Assembly: GCA_003525885.1 (NCBI GenBank)
Contig: DQIG01000147.1
Span: forward strand, 1-13,184
Source: Stenotrophomonas sp.
GTDB lineage: Bacteria; Pseudomonadota; Gammaproteobacteria; Xanthomonadales; Xanthomonadaceae
Length of the DNA stretch: 13,184 nt
Reading direction: 5' to 3'
Shown here: positions 6,681 through 13,184 of the stretch, piece after piece
Layout of the letters: every line of letters begins with the position of its first letter
Position numbering within the stretch: position 1 is the first letter of the stretch
Notes under the pieces: generated by a model
Told to the model about the DNA's origin: nothing
What the model saw: the letters and a program-made list of their open reading frames with translations, nothing else
Database searches by the model: none
Translations under genes and position numbers: made by a program

Positions 6681-6779
6681 GTAGAGCCGAGCCCACGCTC
6701 GGCTATTCATGGGAATGTGCGGACCAACGGTCCGCACCCACCGGAGGCAGAGAGCAGCCGAGCGTGCGCTCGGCTCTAC
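6681..6779. repeat. Paired inverted SMAG elements (REPIN-like)
   Basis: Copy one is GTAG plus AGCCGAGC-CCAC-GCTCGGCT (6681-6704). Copy two is the inverted form, AGCCGAGC-GTGC-GCTCGGCT plus CTAC (6756-6779). The outer 12 bases at each end are exact reverse complements, so the whole 99-base unit can fold as one large hairpin or as two small ones. The spacer contains another hairpin, TGCGGACC-AAC-GGTCCGCA (about 6718-6736). Such GTAG-headed doublets are typical of Stenotrophomonas and are thought to be moved by RAYT transposases; none is present in this window. The right end overlaps the last codons of phoD and supplies its stop. Confidence 0.85.
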
Positions 6780-8368
6780 AGGAGCTGCACCGCCCCCGGA
6801 CGGCCGTGGGTGACCTGGAAGCGGGCTGCGGTACGCACCGGCGCATCGGCGCGCAGCACGCTGTCGGCGAAGCGCAGCTCGGCGTCCACGGCCTGCCGGT
6901 TCAGCTGCAGCTTCCACCAACCGCGGCGGTCGCCGTCGAAATAGCGGATATGCGGGTTCTGCGCTATCGACGGCCCGTAGTACGGCCCGTACGGCGTGTC
7001 GTCGCCACCACTGCTGATTGCCGGGGCGATGAATTCGGTGGCCACGACCGGCGCACTGGCCGCATCGAAATCCAGCTTCAGGTCGTTGACGAAGGTGGAA
7101 TGCCAGTCGCCACCGAGAACAATGGCATTGCCCTGCCCGCCCGCCTGCATCGCCTGCAGCAGCCGCTTGCGTGCGGCGGGATAGCCATCCCAGGCATCGT
7201 TCCAGAAGCGCTCGCGCGGCGTGCCACCGTCCAGCCGCAGCTGCGCCATCAGCAGCTGCTGCACCACGACGTTCCAGCGCATGCCCTGCGCGGCGGCCAT
7301 CGACTGCGTGAACCACGCCTCCTGCCCCGTGCCGAGCATGCTCATGCGCGGATCGAGAGCCGCTTCGCAGCGTGCTGACTCACCGACACCGCAAGGATTG
7401 GCCGGGCGGAACTGGCGGCAGTCGAGCAGGGTCAGCTGTGCCAGATCGCCATAGCGCAGACGCCGGTGCACGCGCAGGCCACCATTGCCCGCGGGCGTGC
7501 TGCGCATCGGCAGGTGTTCGTAGAACGCGCGGTAGGCGGCCGCACGACGGACGATGAAATCCTCCGTCGAGACACCGGGCTTCTCCGCGTGGATGCCGGA
7601 GTAATCGTTCTGCACTTCGTGGTCATCCCAGATCACCGCGAACGCGTGTGCGGCGTGCGCGGCCTGCAGGTCTGGATCGAGCTTGTACAGCGCGTACTGG
7701 TCACGGTAACGCTCCAGGCTGACGGTCTCGCCGCTGAAGCGCCCGGCATCCAGCGTGCGCCCGCGTGCGTTCTGCAGCGGGCTGTATTCGTACAGGTAGT
7801 CGCCCGCATGCAGCACCAGGTCGACATCACTCTGCGCGATGTCACGCAGCACCGGGTAGTAGCCGCTGTTCCAGGCCTGGCAGGTGCACAACGCCAGCCG
7901 CAGCTGCTGCAGTTGCGCCTCCAGCAGCGGCGCGGTGCGGAAATGACCGACCGCGCTTTCCTCATCGCCATCGCAGGCAAAACGATAGTAATAGTCACGG
8001 CCCGGGCGCAGGCCGTTGACTTCCACATGCACCGAATGCGCCAGCTCGGGTACCGCCGCGGCGACGCCACGCTGCACCAGCCGGCGCATGCCCGGGTCTT
8101 CGGCCACGAACCAGCGCACCGGCACCGCCCGCGACGGCATGCCGCCGCCGTTGAGCGGGTCCGGCGCCAGCCGCGTCCATAACACAGCCCCCTGCGGATC
8201 CGGATCACCGGCGGCGACGCCGAGGGTGAACGGATCACGCCCCAGCCGCGGCCGTGGGCCAGCCGTGGCCAGCCCGGGCATCGCCGCCAGCGCGATCGCC
8301 GTCCCCGTGCCCTGCCACGCCATGCGCAGCAGGCGACGACGGCTTTCCGGATCGACAGGCCCGTGCAT
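6776..8368 (-). CDS. phoD: PhoD-like alkaline phosphatase/phosphodiesterase
   Basis: Encodes 530 residues. In the family this is a secreted metal-dependent enzyme that frees phosphate from phosphate mono- and diesters. A twin-arginine signal (SRRRLLR at 9-15, hydrophobic stretch 21-37) directs it through Tat. After an N-terminal beta-sandwich domain (about 45-146), the metallophosphatase core has CTCQAW (161-166), HAGDYLYEY (187-195), WDDHEVQNDY (247-256) and GGDWHS (419-424), all metal-binding or active-site motifs of PhoD. The ATG at 8368 overlaps the receptor stop (TGATG), so translation is probably coupled; a later start would lose the Tat motif. The stop TAG is the GTAG head of a SMAG repeat, so the C-terminus may have been changed by repeat insertion. 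Expression likely follows the upstream Pho box. Confidence 0.93.
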   Translation of the reverse strand: MHGPVDPESRRRLLRMAWQGTGTAIALAAMPGLATAGPRPRLGRDPFTLGVAAGDPDPQGAVLWTRLAPDPLNGGGMPSRAVPVRWFVAEDPGMRRLVQRGVAAAVPELAHSVHVEVNGLRPGRDYYYRFACDGDEESAVGHFRTAPLLEAQLQQLRLALCTCQAWNSGYYPVLRDIAQSDVDLVLHAGDYLYEYSPLQNARGRTLDAGRFSGETVSLERYRDQYALYKLDPDLQAAHAAHAFAVIWDDHEVQNDYSGIHAEKPGVSTEDFIVRRAAAYRAFYEHLPMRSTPAGNGGLRVHRRLRYGDLAQLTLLDCRQFRPANPCGVGESARCEAALDPRMSMLGTGQEAWFTQSMAAAQGMRWNVVVQQLLMAQLRLDGGTPRERFWNDAWDGYPAARKRLLQAMQAGGQGNAIVLGGDWHSTFVNDLKLDFDAASAPVVATEFIAPAISSGGDDTPYGPYYGPSIAQNPHIRYFDGDRRGWWKLQLNRQAVDAELRFADSVLRADAPVRTAARFQVTHGRPGAVQLL

Positions 8369-10611
8369 CAGAAGCGCACGGTGGCGGTGGCCATTGCCTG
8401 CCGCGGCGCGCCGACCTGCATGGTCGCCAGGCTGCGGGTCGGGTCGGCTGCGTAGGTGCCGTTGGTGTTGATCGAAGACAGGTAGCGCTTGTCGGTCAGG
8501 TTGGTCAGGTTCAGCGCCACGGTCAGGTTCTGTGCCGGACCGAGCTTGCCGAAGTCATAGGCCACGGAGGCATTGACCAGCCAGTAGCTCGGCACCGACA
8601 CATCGTTGGTGTAGGTCACGTATCGCTTGCCGACGTGGTTGGCCGACAGGCGCATGTCCCACGGGCCCGGGGTCCAGGCCAGGGTGCTGGCGAACATCCA
8701 TTCCGGGGTGTCGACGGTCTTCTTGCCGCGGGTCGGCACCACGCCATTGTTCACGTAGTCGTTGTCGTAGGTGCTGTCATTCCAGGACAACGCGTTGGAC
8801 CAGGCCAGGTCCTGCATCGGCTTCAGCTGCAGGGTCGCCTCGGCACCGCGGCTGGTCACCGAACCGACGTTGGAGAACAGCGCAGGGCAACCCAGGATGC
8901 CCACGCACTGGGCGATCGCCAGCAGGCGGTTGTCGAACTTGACGTCGTACACCGCAACCGAGGCTTCATAGCCCTGGCCGTAGCCGCGCCAGCCCAGTTC
9001 CAGGGTGCGCGACTGTTCCGGCTTCAGGTTCTGCGCGCTGGCATCGAACGCTGCCTGCGGCACGTTGAACGGGCTGCCCACGCCGAGCGCATAGGCGGCG
9101 ATGTTCTTGGCGAACGAACCGAAGATTTCGTTGCCTTCGTTGAGCTTGAAGTTGAAACCAGCCTGCGGCAGCAGGCCCTTCTTCGAGGTCAGGCTGCTGT
9201 TGTTGGCATAGCTGCCCAGCGGCGTGTGCACGCTGGTGCGGGTGTGCGGCGACTTCGCGCCGATGTCGATGGTCAGGCGGTCATCGAACAGGCGGAAGCG
9301 GTCCTGCACGTAGAACTGGCGGGTAATGGTGGTGTAGCGCTGGTGCCACACGCGCTGGTCCGGGTTGCGCAGGAAGAAATCATCGGTGATCGGGCCGTCG
9401 ATGTAATAGAAGTTGCGCTGCACGCTGTGACCGTTGTCCTCGTACCAGAGGCCGGCCTCCAGTTCGTGGCCACCGACGTTCCAGGTGAACGCCGAGGTCA
9501 CGCCGGTGCGGTCGATCGCGTACTCGGTGGTGCGGATCGAGATCGGAATCTCGCGACTGGTGCCCGGATTCGACGGATTTGACGGGCTGAACCAGTGGCC
9601 TTGGCCACGATTGCTGTGGTTGTAGACGTTGACCTTCAGCCGCATCGATTCGTTCAGGCCGAAATCGCCGGCGATGCTGGACAGGTCGTCATTGCGCAGT
9701 CCGTGGCCGGAGTAGTACGCATCCCAGGGGCTGTTGACGCCGCCGCTGAATTTTCCGCGTGCCGCGGCGACGGCGCGATCCCAGTCCGGCGCGTAGTTGT
9801 CCCAGTCCCAGCCAAGACGATCGATCATCTCCAGCGACAGGTCCTGGTAATCGGCCTCGACGCGGCGCGAGGCGTTGAACAGCGCGGTGATCCTGCTGTC
9901 CGTTCCGAAGTTGTAGGTGGCCTTGCCATTGAACTGCTTCAGTTCCTGCGAGCCCTTGCCCTTCCACTTGTCGCCTTCGGAGTACACGCCGGACAGGTAG
10001 GCAGCAAAACCCTGGTGCTCACCGGTCTCCAGGCGCGCATAGCTGCGGCGCGCACTGTCGCTGCCAAAGCCCTGCGCCAGCACTACGCCGTATTCGGTGG
10101 ACGGATCGATCGAATAGAACTGGAACACACCGCCGAGGTTGCTGGTGGACGGCGTGCCAAGCGCACCGATGCCGGTGGACACTTCGGCACCGCCCAGGTT
10201 CTCGCTGATCACGGCACGGCTGATGTGCAGGCCGTTGCTGTTGCCATAGGCCATGTTGCCCAGAGGAATGCCATCGAGCGTGTAACCCAGGCGATTCTGG
10301 TTGAAGCCACGCAGGCTGATGGTGGTGGACCATTCATAGGCGCCGGTGGCATCGGCCGACTCGAAGTGCACGCCCGGCTTGCTGGCCAGCAGTTTCAGCG
10401 GATTGGCACCGGGCGGCAGGATCTTCATGTCCTCGGCGGTCACGCGCTGCACCTGGCGGGCTTCGCCGCGGCCGATCACCGAGATCGAATCGAGGGTGGT
10501 GGCCGACGGCGCGTCGGTGGCGGGGGCGGTTTCAGCAGCAGCCAGCGACGGCAGCGAAGCACAGACCAGCAGGGCCAGCAGATTGCGGCGAAGCGGAGCG
10601 TGGGACGGCAT
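8368..10611 (-). CDS. TonB-dependent outer-membrane receptor, phosphate-starvation linked
   Basis: Encodes 747 residues. The ATG at 10611 has AAGGA about 10 bases upstream; a GTG start seven codons earlier is in frame but less likely. Residues 1-26 are a signal peptide ending LAAA, the TonB box TLDSISVIG is at 39-47, and the plug domain follows to about 165 (LRGFNQNRLGYTLDGIPLG). The rest is a 22-strand-type beta-barrel ending in the usual C-terminal Phe (ATATVRF). It would import a substrate across the outer membrane using TonB energy. The substrate is not evident from sequence; the coupled phoD and the candidate Pho box suggest a phosphorylated compound. A related receptor for another ligand cannot be excluded. 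No frameshifts seen. Confidence 0.9.
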   Translation of the reverse strand: MPSHAPLRRNLLALLVCASLPSLAAAETAPATDAPSATTLDSISVIGRGEARQVQRVTAEDMKILPPGANPLKLLASKPGVHFESADATGAYEWSTTISLRGFNQNRLGYTLDGIPLGNMAYGNSNGLHISRAVISENLGGAEVSTGIGALGTPSTSNLGGVFQFYSIDPSTEYGVVLAQGFGSDSARRSYARLETGEHQGFAAYLSGVYSEGDKWKGKGSQELKQFNGKATYNFGTDSRITALFNASRRVEADYQDLSLEMIDRLGWDWDNYAPDWDRAVAAARGKFSGGVNSPWDAYYSGHGLRNDDLSSIAGDFGLNESMRLKVNVYNHSNRGQGHWFSPSNPSNPGTSREIPISIRTTEYAIDRTGVTSAFTWNVGGHELEAGLWYEDNGHSVQRNFYYIDGPITDDFFLRNPDQRVWHQRYTTITRQFYVQDRFRLFDDRLTIDIGAKSPHTRTSVHTPLGSYANNSSLTSKKGLLPQAGFNFKLNEGNEIFGSFAKNIAAYALGVGSPFNVPQAAFDASAQNLKPEQSRTLELGWRGYGQGYEASVAVYDVKFDNRLLAIAQCVGILGCPALFSNVGSVTSRGAEATLQLKPMQDLAWSNALSWNDSTYDNDYVNNGVVPTRGKKTVDTPEWMFASTLAWTPGPWDMRLSANHVGKRYVTYTNDVSVPSYWLVNASVAYDFGKLGPAQNLTVALNLTNLTDKRYLSSINTNGTYAADPTRSLATMQVGAPRQAMATATVRF

Positions 10612-10674
10612 GGGGGCGGATTCCTTGGGCACGCTGGACGCCGAAGGGCGGCGTCGAAGGGCAGCAGCGGCGGA

Positions 10675-10708
10675 ATCGTAGAAGCGTCGCGTTACATGTC
10701 ATTTACAC
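10675..10708 (-). promoter_or_regulatory. Candidate Pho box and -10 for the receptor-phoD operon
   Basis: On the minus strand 10708-10691 reads GTGTAAATGACATGTAAC: two TGTAA half-sites spaced 11 bases apart, as in PhoB sites (consensus CTGTCAT repeated every 11 bases). Ten of 18 positions match consensus, including both TGT-A cores. A -10 (TACGAT, 10680-10675) follows after exactly 10 bases, the spacing at which a Pho box replaces the -35. The predicted leader is about 57 bases. The match is imperfect, but position, spacing and the genes controlled agree. Confidence 0.55.
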
Positions 10709-10760
10709 GCCACATACGGAATTTTGGCGTTTCGAATGGTTTACCGGCCGTAGGGTGGTT

Positions 10761-10782
10761 GCCGGCCAGCGGCCGGCACTAC
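10761..10782 (-). repeat. SMAG (GTAG-headed REP) element behind dnaB
   Basis: Read on the minus strand: GTAG, then TGCCGGCC, loop GCT, GGCCGGC. It matches the copy at 6012-6034 over 22 bases. The GTAG head begins 2 bases after the dnaB stop. The hairpin has no T tract, so it may act as an RNA stability element at the 3' end of dnaB rather than a terminator. Confidence 0.8.
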
Positions 10783-10784
10783 GG

Positions 10785-12215
10785 TTACTCGAACGAGCCG
10801 ACCGAATCGTGGGCCAGGTTGTCGAAGCGGGTGTACTCACCGAAGAACTTCAGCTTGCACGAACCGGTCGGGCCACCACGGTGCTTGCCGATGATGATCT
10901 CGGCCAGGCCCTTGTCCGGCGAGTTTTCCTTGTTGTAGTAGTCGTCACGGTAGATGAACACGATCATGTCCGCGTCCTGCTCGATTGCGCCCGACTCGCG
11001 AAGATCGGCCATCACCGGGCGCTTGTCGGTACGCGTTTCCAGCGAGCGGTTGAGCTGCGACAGCGCGATCACCGGCACGTTCAGTTCCTTGGCCAATCCC
11101 TTCAGCGAACGCGAGATCTCCGAGATTTCGGTCGCGCGGTTTTCACTGTTGCCCGGCACGCTCATCAGCTGCAGGTAGTCGATCACGATCAGGCCGAGAT
11201 CATGCTCGCGCTTGAGGCGGCGGCACTTGGAGCGCAGCACTTCCGGCGACACGCCCGGCGTATCGTCGATGAAGATCTTGGTTTCCTTCAGCATCTTGAT
11301 CGCGCTGGTGACGCGGCTCCAGTCCTCGTCTTCCAGCTGGCCGGTACGCAGGCGCTGCGCGTTGATGCGGCCATTGGAGGAAATCAGGCGCATCGCCAGC
11401 TGCGATGCCGACATTTCCATCGAAAACACTGCCACGCCCTTCTTCGACTTGATCGCCGCGTACTCGGCGATGTTCAGCGCGAAGGTGGTCTTGCCCATCG
11501 CCGGGCGCGCCGCGAGGATGATCAGGTCGGTCGGCTGCAGGCCGGCGGTCATCGCATCGAAATCGTTGTAACCGGTCGGCAGACCGGTGATGTTGCCACC
11601 GTTCTCGAAGCGGTTGCGCAGCTCCTCGAAGGCATCCTTCAGTGCACCGGGCATGGCCACGAAATCGGTACGGCCACGCGCGCCCTGTTCGGCGATCGCA
11701 AACACGCTTTTTTCCGCCGAGGCCAGCAGCTCACTGCTGTCACGCCCCTCCGGCTGGAAACCGTCGTTGACGATGTCGGTGCCGACCTGGATCAGCTGCC
11801 GCAGCACCGCCTTGTCGCGCACGATTTCGGCGTAGGCCACGATGTTGGCGGCCGACGGCGTGGTACTGGCCAGTTCGATCAGGTAGGCGCCGTCGCCCAC
11901 CAGTTCCATCTTGCCCTGCGATTCAAACCACTCGCCCAGGGTCACCGCATCGAACGGCCGTTCGCGCTCGGACAGCTCGCGGATCGCACGGTAGATCATC
12001 TGGTGATCGCGACGATAGAAGTCGCCTTCGGTCAGCTGGTCGTTGACCCGGTCGTACGCCTCGGGCGCCAGCATCAGGCCACCCAGCACCGCCTGCTCGG
12101 CTTCCACCGAATGGGGCGGTACCCGCAACTGGTCGATGCGCGACTCGTCGCGATCGCGATCGAAGCCATCACCGCGCTCTCTGCGGTTGGAACGGAAGCC
12201 GGGACGAGCGGACAT
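10785..12215 (-). CDS. dnaB: Replicative DNA helicase DnaB
   Basis: Encodes 476 residues. The ATG at 12215 gives the usual Xanthomonadaceae N-terminus (MSARPGFRSNRRE) with AGGAA upstream; a 61-residue in-frame extension is rejected because it runs through the leader and resembles nothing in the family. DnaB is the hexameric 5'-3' helicase loaded at the origin that drives the replication fork. A basic/acidic variable tail (1-27) precedes the N-terminal primase-interaction domain (about 30-130), a linker helix (about 180-205) and the RecA-like motor: Walker A ARPAMGKT (236-243), SMEMSASQL (265-273), Walker B LIVIDYLQLM (342-351, D346), ALSQLNRSLE (384-393), DLRESGAIEQDAD (404-416), and KHRGGPTG with arginine finger R446. 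No intein. All motifs are intact. Confidence 0.97.
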   Translation of the reverse strand: MSARPGFRSNRRERGDGFDRDRDESRIDQLRVPPHSVEAEQAVLGGLMLAPEAYDRVNDQLTEGDFYRRDHQMIYRAIRELSERERPFDAVTLGEWFESQGKMELVGDGAYLIELASTTPSAANIVAYAEIVRDKAVLRQLIQVGTDIVNDGFQPEGRDSSELLASAEKSVFAIAEQGARGRTDFVAMPGALKDAFEELRNRFENGGNITGLPTGYNDFDAMTAGLQPTDLIILAARPAMGKTTFALNIAEYAAIKSKKGVAVFSMEMSASQLAMRLISSNGRINAQRLRTGQLEDEDWSRVTSAIKMLKETKIFIDDTPGVSPEVLRSKCRRLKREHDLGLIVIDYLQLMSVPGNSENRATEISEISRSLKGLAKELNVPVIALSQLNRSLETRTDKRPVMADLRESGAIEQDADMIVFIYRDDYYNKENSPDKGLAEIIIGKHRGGPTGSCKLKFFGEYTRFDNLAHDSVGSFE

Positions 12216-12276
12216 GCTGCGGTGTTTCCTGCAAAAGTGGGCCAGACGAGTGTAGGCATGCGCCGACCCCGGCGGC

Positions 12277-12308
12277 CATGGACAAGCCTGTGGATAAGCC
12301 GTGGAGAA
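12277..12308 (-). promoter_or_regulatory. DnaA-box cluster in the dnaB leader
   Basis: TGTGGATAA at 12289-12297 (minus strand TTATCCACA) is a perfect consensus DnaA box. It is flanked by two degenerate copies on the same strand, CATGGACAA (12277-12285, 6 of 9) and CGTGGAGAA (12300-12308, 7 of 9), starting 12 and 11 bases apart. This near-helical phasing upstream of the dnaB start suggests DnaA binding and replication-linked control, but function is inferred. Confidence 0.55.
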
Positions 12309-12368
12309 ACGGGGGATATCCGCCGGTGCCTGGCCAGACTGGCGCGGGGGTGTCGCACTGCCTGCGAC

Positions 12369-12402
12369 GGGCGCCATTGCGGCGCCCGAGCGCGACATTA
12401 TC
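12369..12402 (-). promoter_or_regulatory. Possible dnaB promoter and leader hairpin
   Basis: On the minus strand 12402-12397 reads GATAAT, 5 of 6 to the -10 consensus; the -35 position 17 bases upstream (CCGACC) matches only 3 of 6. A 7-bp hairpin GGGCGCC-GCAAT-GGCGCCC (12387-12369) would lie at the very start of the transcript. If right, the dnaB leader is about 175 bases and the DnaA boxes lie downstream of the transcription start. Confidence 0.4.
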
Positions 12403-12440
12403 GCAGATCAGGCGCCCCGGGTCGGAGCCCGGTCGTGGCC

Positions 12441-12479
12441 GGGGTCGGATCCCTCTGCAACGCAGAGGGCTCTGACCCC
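12441..12479. repeat. Long inverted repeat behind the FMN reductase gene
   Basis: GGGGTC (12441-12446) and CCCTCTGC (12451-12458) pair with GCAGAGGG (12462-12469) and GACCCC (12474-12479) around the loop AAC, with a partly mismatched middle. It begins 7 bases after the stop of the minus-strand reductase gene. Palindromes of this GGGGTC...GACCCC form recur between genes in Stenotrophomonas (from memory). Without a T tract it is a weak intrinsic terminator. Confidence 0.6.
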
Positions 12480-12486
12480 GCAGGCG

Positions 12487-13047
12487 TCAATCGCCCTTGA
12501 CGTGCACCGCGATCAGCGCCAGGAACCGGTCCACGTAACCCTGCAGGAATTTGTGCGTGCCTTCGTTGTGGATCGTGCCGTCCGCATCGATCAGGCCGTC
12601 CTTGAAGTGGATGAATGCCTCGGGTTGGCCAAGCACATGCATGTCCAGGAACGCCAGGCTGTTGCGCAGGTGCTGCTGGGCCACGGCGGTACCGATCTGG
12701 CCAATGGAGGCGCCGATCACCGCCGCCGGCTTGCCGGCAAACGCACTGTCACCGTAGGGGCGCGAGCCGATATCGATGGCGTTCTTGAGCACGCCCGGCA
12801 CCGACCGGTTGTATTCGGGGGTCACGAACAGCACCGCGTCGGCGGCGCGCACCTGGTCCTTCAGCCGGGTACCCTGCGCCGGGTAATGCGCGTCGAAGTC
12901 CTGGTCATACAACGGCAGGTCGCCGATCTGCACGTACTGGAAGCGCGCGCGTTCGCCGGCAATCTTCTCCAGCGCATGGGCCAGCTTGCGGTTGCAGGAG
13001 TCCTTGCGCAGGCTACCGACGAACACGGCGATGGTGGGGACAGACAT
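12487..13047 (-). CDS. NADPH-dependent FMN reductase family protein (ChrR/YieF-like)
   Basis: Encodes 186 residues, usual for the family. The ATG at 13047 has GAGGAG about 9 bases upstream. It has a flavodoxin-like fold: the FMN phosphate loop GSLRKDSCNRKLA is at 11-23, and the family signature TPEYNRSVPGVLKNAIDIGSRP, which binds the flavin ring, is at 76-97. A later loop GASIGQIGT (112-120) completes the FMN pocket. Relatives are cytoplasmic quinone, azo-dye or chromate reductases and flavin reductases; the true substrate cannot be told from sequence, and protection from quinone or oxidative stress is a common role. It ends before a long inverted repeat and is separated from dnaB by about 270 bases. 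The upstream gene ends 66 bases away, so co-transcription is possible. Confidence 0.92.
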   Translation of the reverse strand: MSVPTIAVFVGSLRKDSCNRKLAHALEKIAGERARFQYVQIGDLPLYDQDFDAHYPAQGTRLKDQVRAADAVLFVTPEYNRSVPGVLKNAIDIGSRPYGDSAFAGKPAAVIGASIGQIGTAVAQQHLRNSLAFLDMHVLGQPEAFIHFKDGLIDADGTIHNEGTHKFLQGYVDRFLALIAVHVKGD

Positions 13048-13113
13048 CGGGACATACTCCTCACGGTGCGGGAGGCCCAGCCTAGTCGCCGGGCCCGTGC
13101 AGGCCGGTGAAGA

Positions 13114-13184
13114 TCAACCTCCCACAACGCCTGCGCGCACCTGACGCCAATGCGCCTGCCAGGCCTGGAACATCAGCACGTTCC
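13114..13184 (-). CDS. 3' end of an unidentified minus-strand gene
   Basis: One minus-strand frame entering from the window edge is open for 22 codons and ends at a TGA at 13116-13114, giving NVLMFQAWQAHWRQVRAGVV followed by GG. The composition is protein-like and the orientation agrees with its neighbours, but it is too short to identify. The remaining 66 bases to the reductase start contain a GGGCCC palindrome near 13090-13097 and no clear promoter. Confidence 0.4.
   Translation of the reverse strand, partial: NVLMFQAWQAHWRQVRAGVVGG

Noticed and set aside
8254..9582. Long plus-strand frame opposite phoD and the TonB receptor
   Set aside because: Low-complexity Arg/Gly/His/Val composition typical of antisense frames in GC-rich DNA; both minus-strand genes are complete and recognisable.
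12216..12398. In-frame N-terminal extension of dnaB by 61 codons
   Set aside because: It runs through the DnaA-box cluster and leader, has a non-DnaB composition, and the ATG at 12215 fits family length.
10755..12500. A 581-codon plus-strand frame opposite dnaB
   Set aside because: dnaB on the minus strand is intact with all helicase motifs; the opposite frame has no recognisable domain and spans non-coding flanks.
12301..13110. A 269-codon plus-strand frame opposite the FMN reductase gene
   Set aside because: Composition is that of an antisense shadow and it crosses the dnaB leader and a palindromic repeat.
1..13184. CRISPR arrays, tRNA or rRNA genes, transposases, phage or defence genes
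   Set aside because: I saw no regularly spaced repeats, no tRNA-like cloverleaf, and no protein with transposase, integrase or defence motifs.

Overview
The window holds two blocks of DNA that appear to come from different proteobacterial lineages, joined inside one open reading frame near position 3780. The left block (1 to about 3780) carries cheZ, flhB and the 5' part of flhA on the minus strand, then a cobalamin riboswitch and the first ~84 codons of a BtuB-type TonB-dependent receptor on the plus strand. The order cheZ-flhB-flhA and the protein sequences resemble betaproteobacteria of the Oxalobacteraceae type (Herbaspirillum/Collimonas/Janthinobacterium). This assignment is from memory of the families and was not searched. 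The right block (about 3788 to 13184) looks like Stenotrophomonas: SucB and Lpd of that type, dense GC-rich genes, and several GTAG-headed palindromes matching the SMAG/REP family of Stenotrophomonas.

Layout. 1-496 flhA (partial, -); 499-1671 flhB (-); 1672-2000 spacer with two hairpins; 2001-2729 cheZ (-); 2730-3226 spacer with a possible sigma-28 -10 box; 3192-3221 promoter and 3227-3455 cobalamin riboswitch (+); 3536-4501 chimeric ORF, BtuB N-terminus fused to the SucB catalytic domain (+); 4565-6001 lpd (+); 6012-6074 SMAG and bidirectional terminator; 6095-6561 two small overlapping genes (-), one for a secreted and one for a membrane protein; 6681-6779 paired inverted SMAG elements; 6776-10611 phoD and a TonB-dependent receptor (-), overlapping by one base and preceded by a candidate Pho box; 10761-10782 SMAG; 10785-12215 dnaB (-), with DnaA-box-like repeats in its leader; 12487-13047 NADPH-dependent FMN reductase family gene (-); 13114-13184 3' end of an unidentified minus-strand gene.

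How the genes work together. flhA and flhB encode core membrane proteins of the flagellar export gate, and cheZ encodes the CheY-P phosphatase. sucB and lpd are the E2 and E3 parts of the 2-oxoglutarate dehydrogenase complex, but here sucB lacks its lipoyl and subunit-binding domains and sucA is absent. The receptor-phoD pair looks like a phosphate-starvation unit: an outer-membrane receptor plus a Tat-exported phosphodiesterase/phosphatase. dnaB is the replicative helicase.

The observation that most needs checking is the btuB/sucB join. It cuts two unrelated genes at a GGCGGCGCCGGC run, which may be a short shared sequence. The simplest explanation is a chimeric contig or misassembly. A true illegitimate recombination event, which would put a truncated E2 and Lpd under B12 riboswitch control, is possible but less likely. 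I did not find a clearly novel defence or mobile system.
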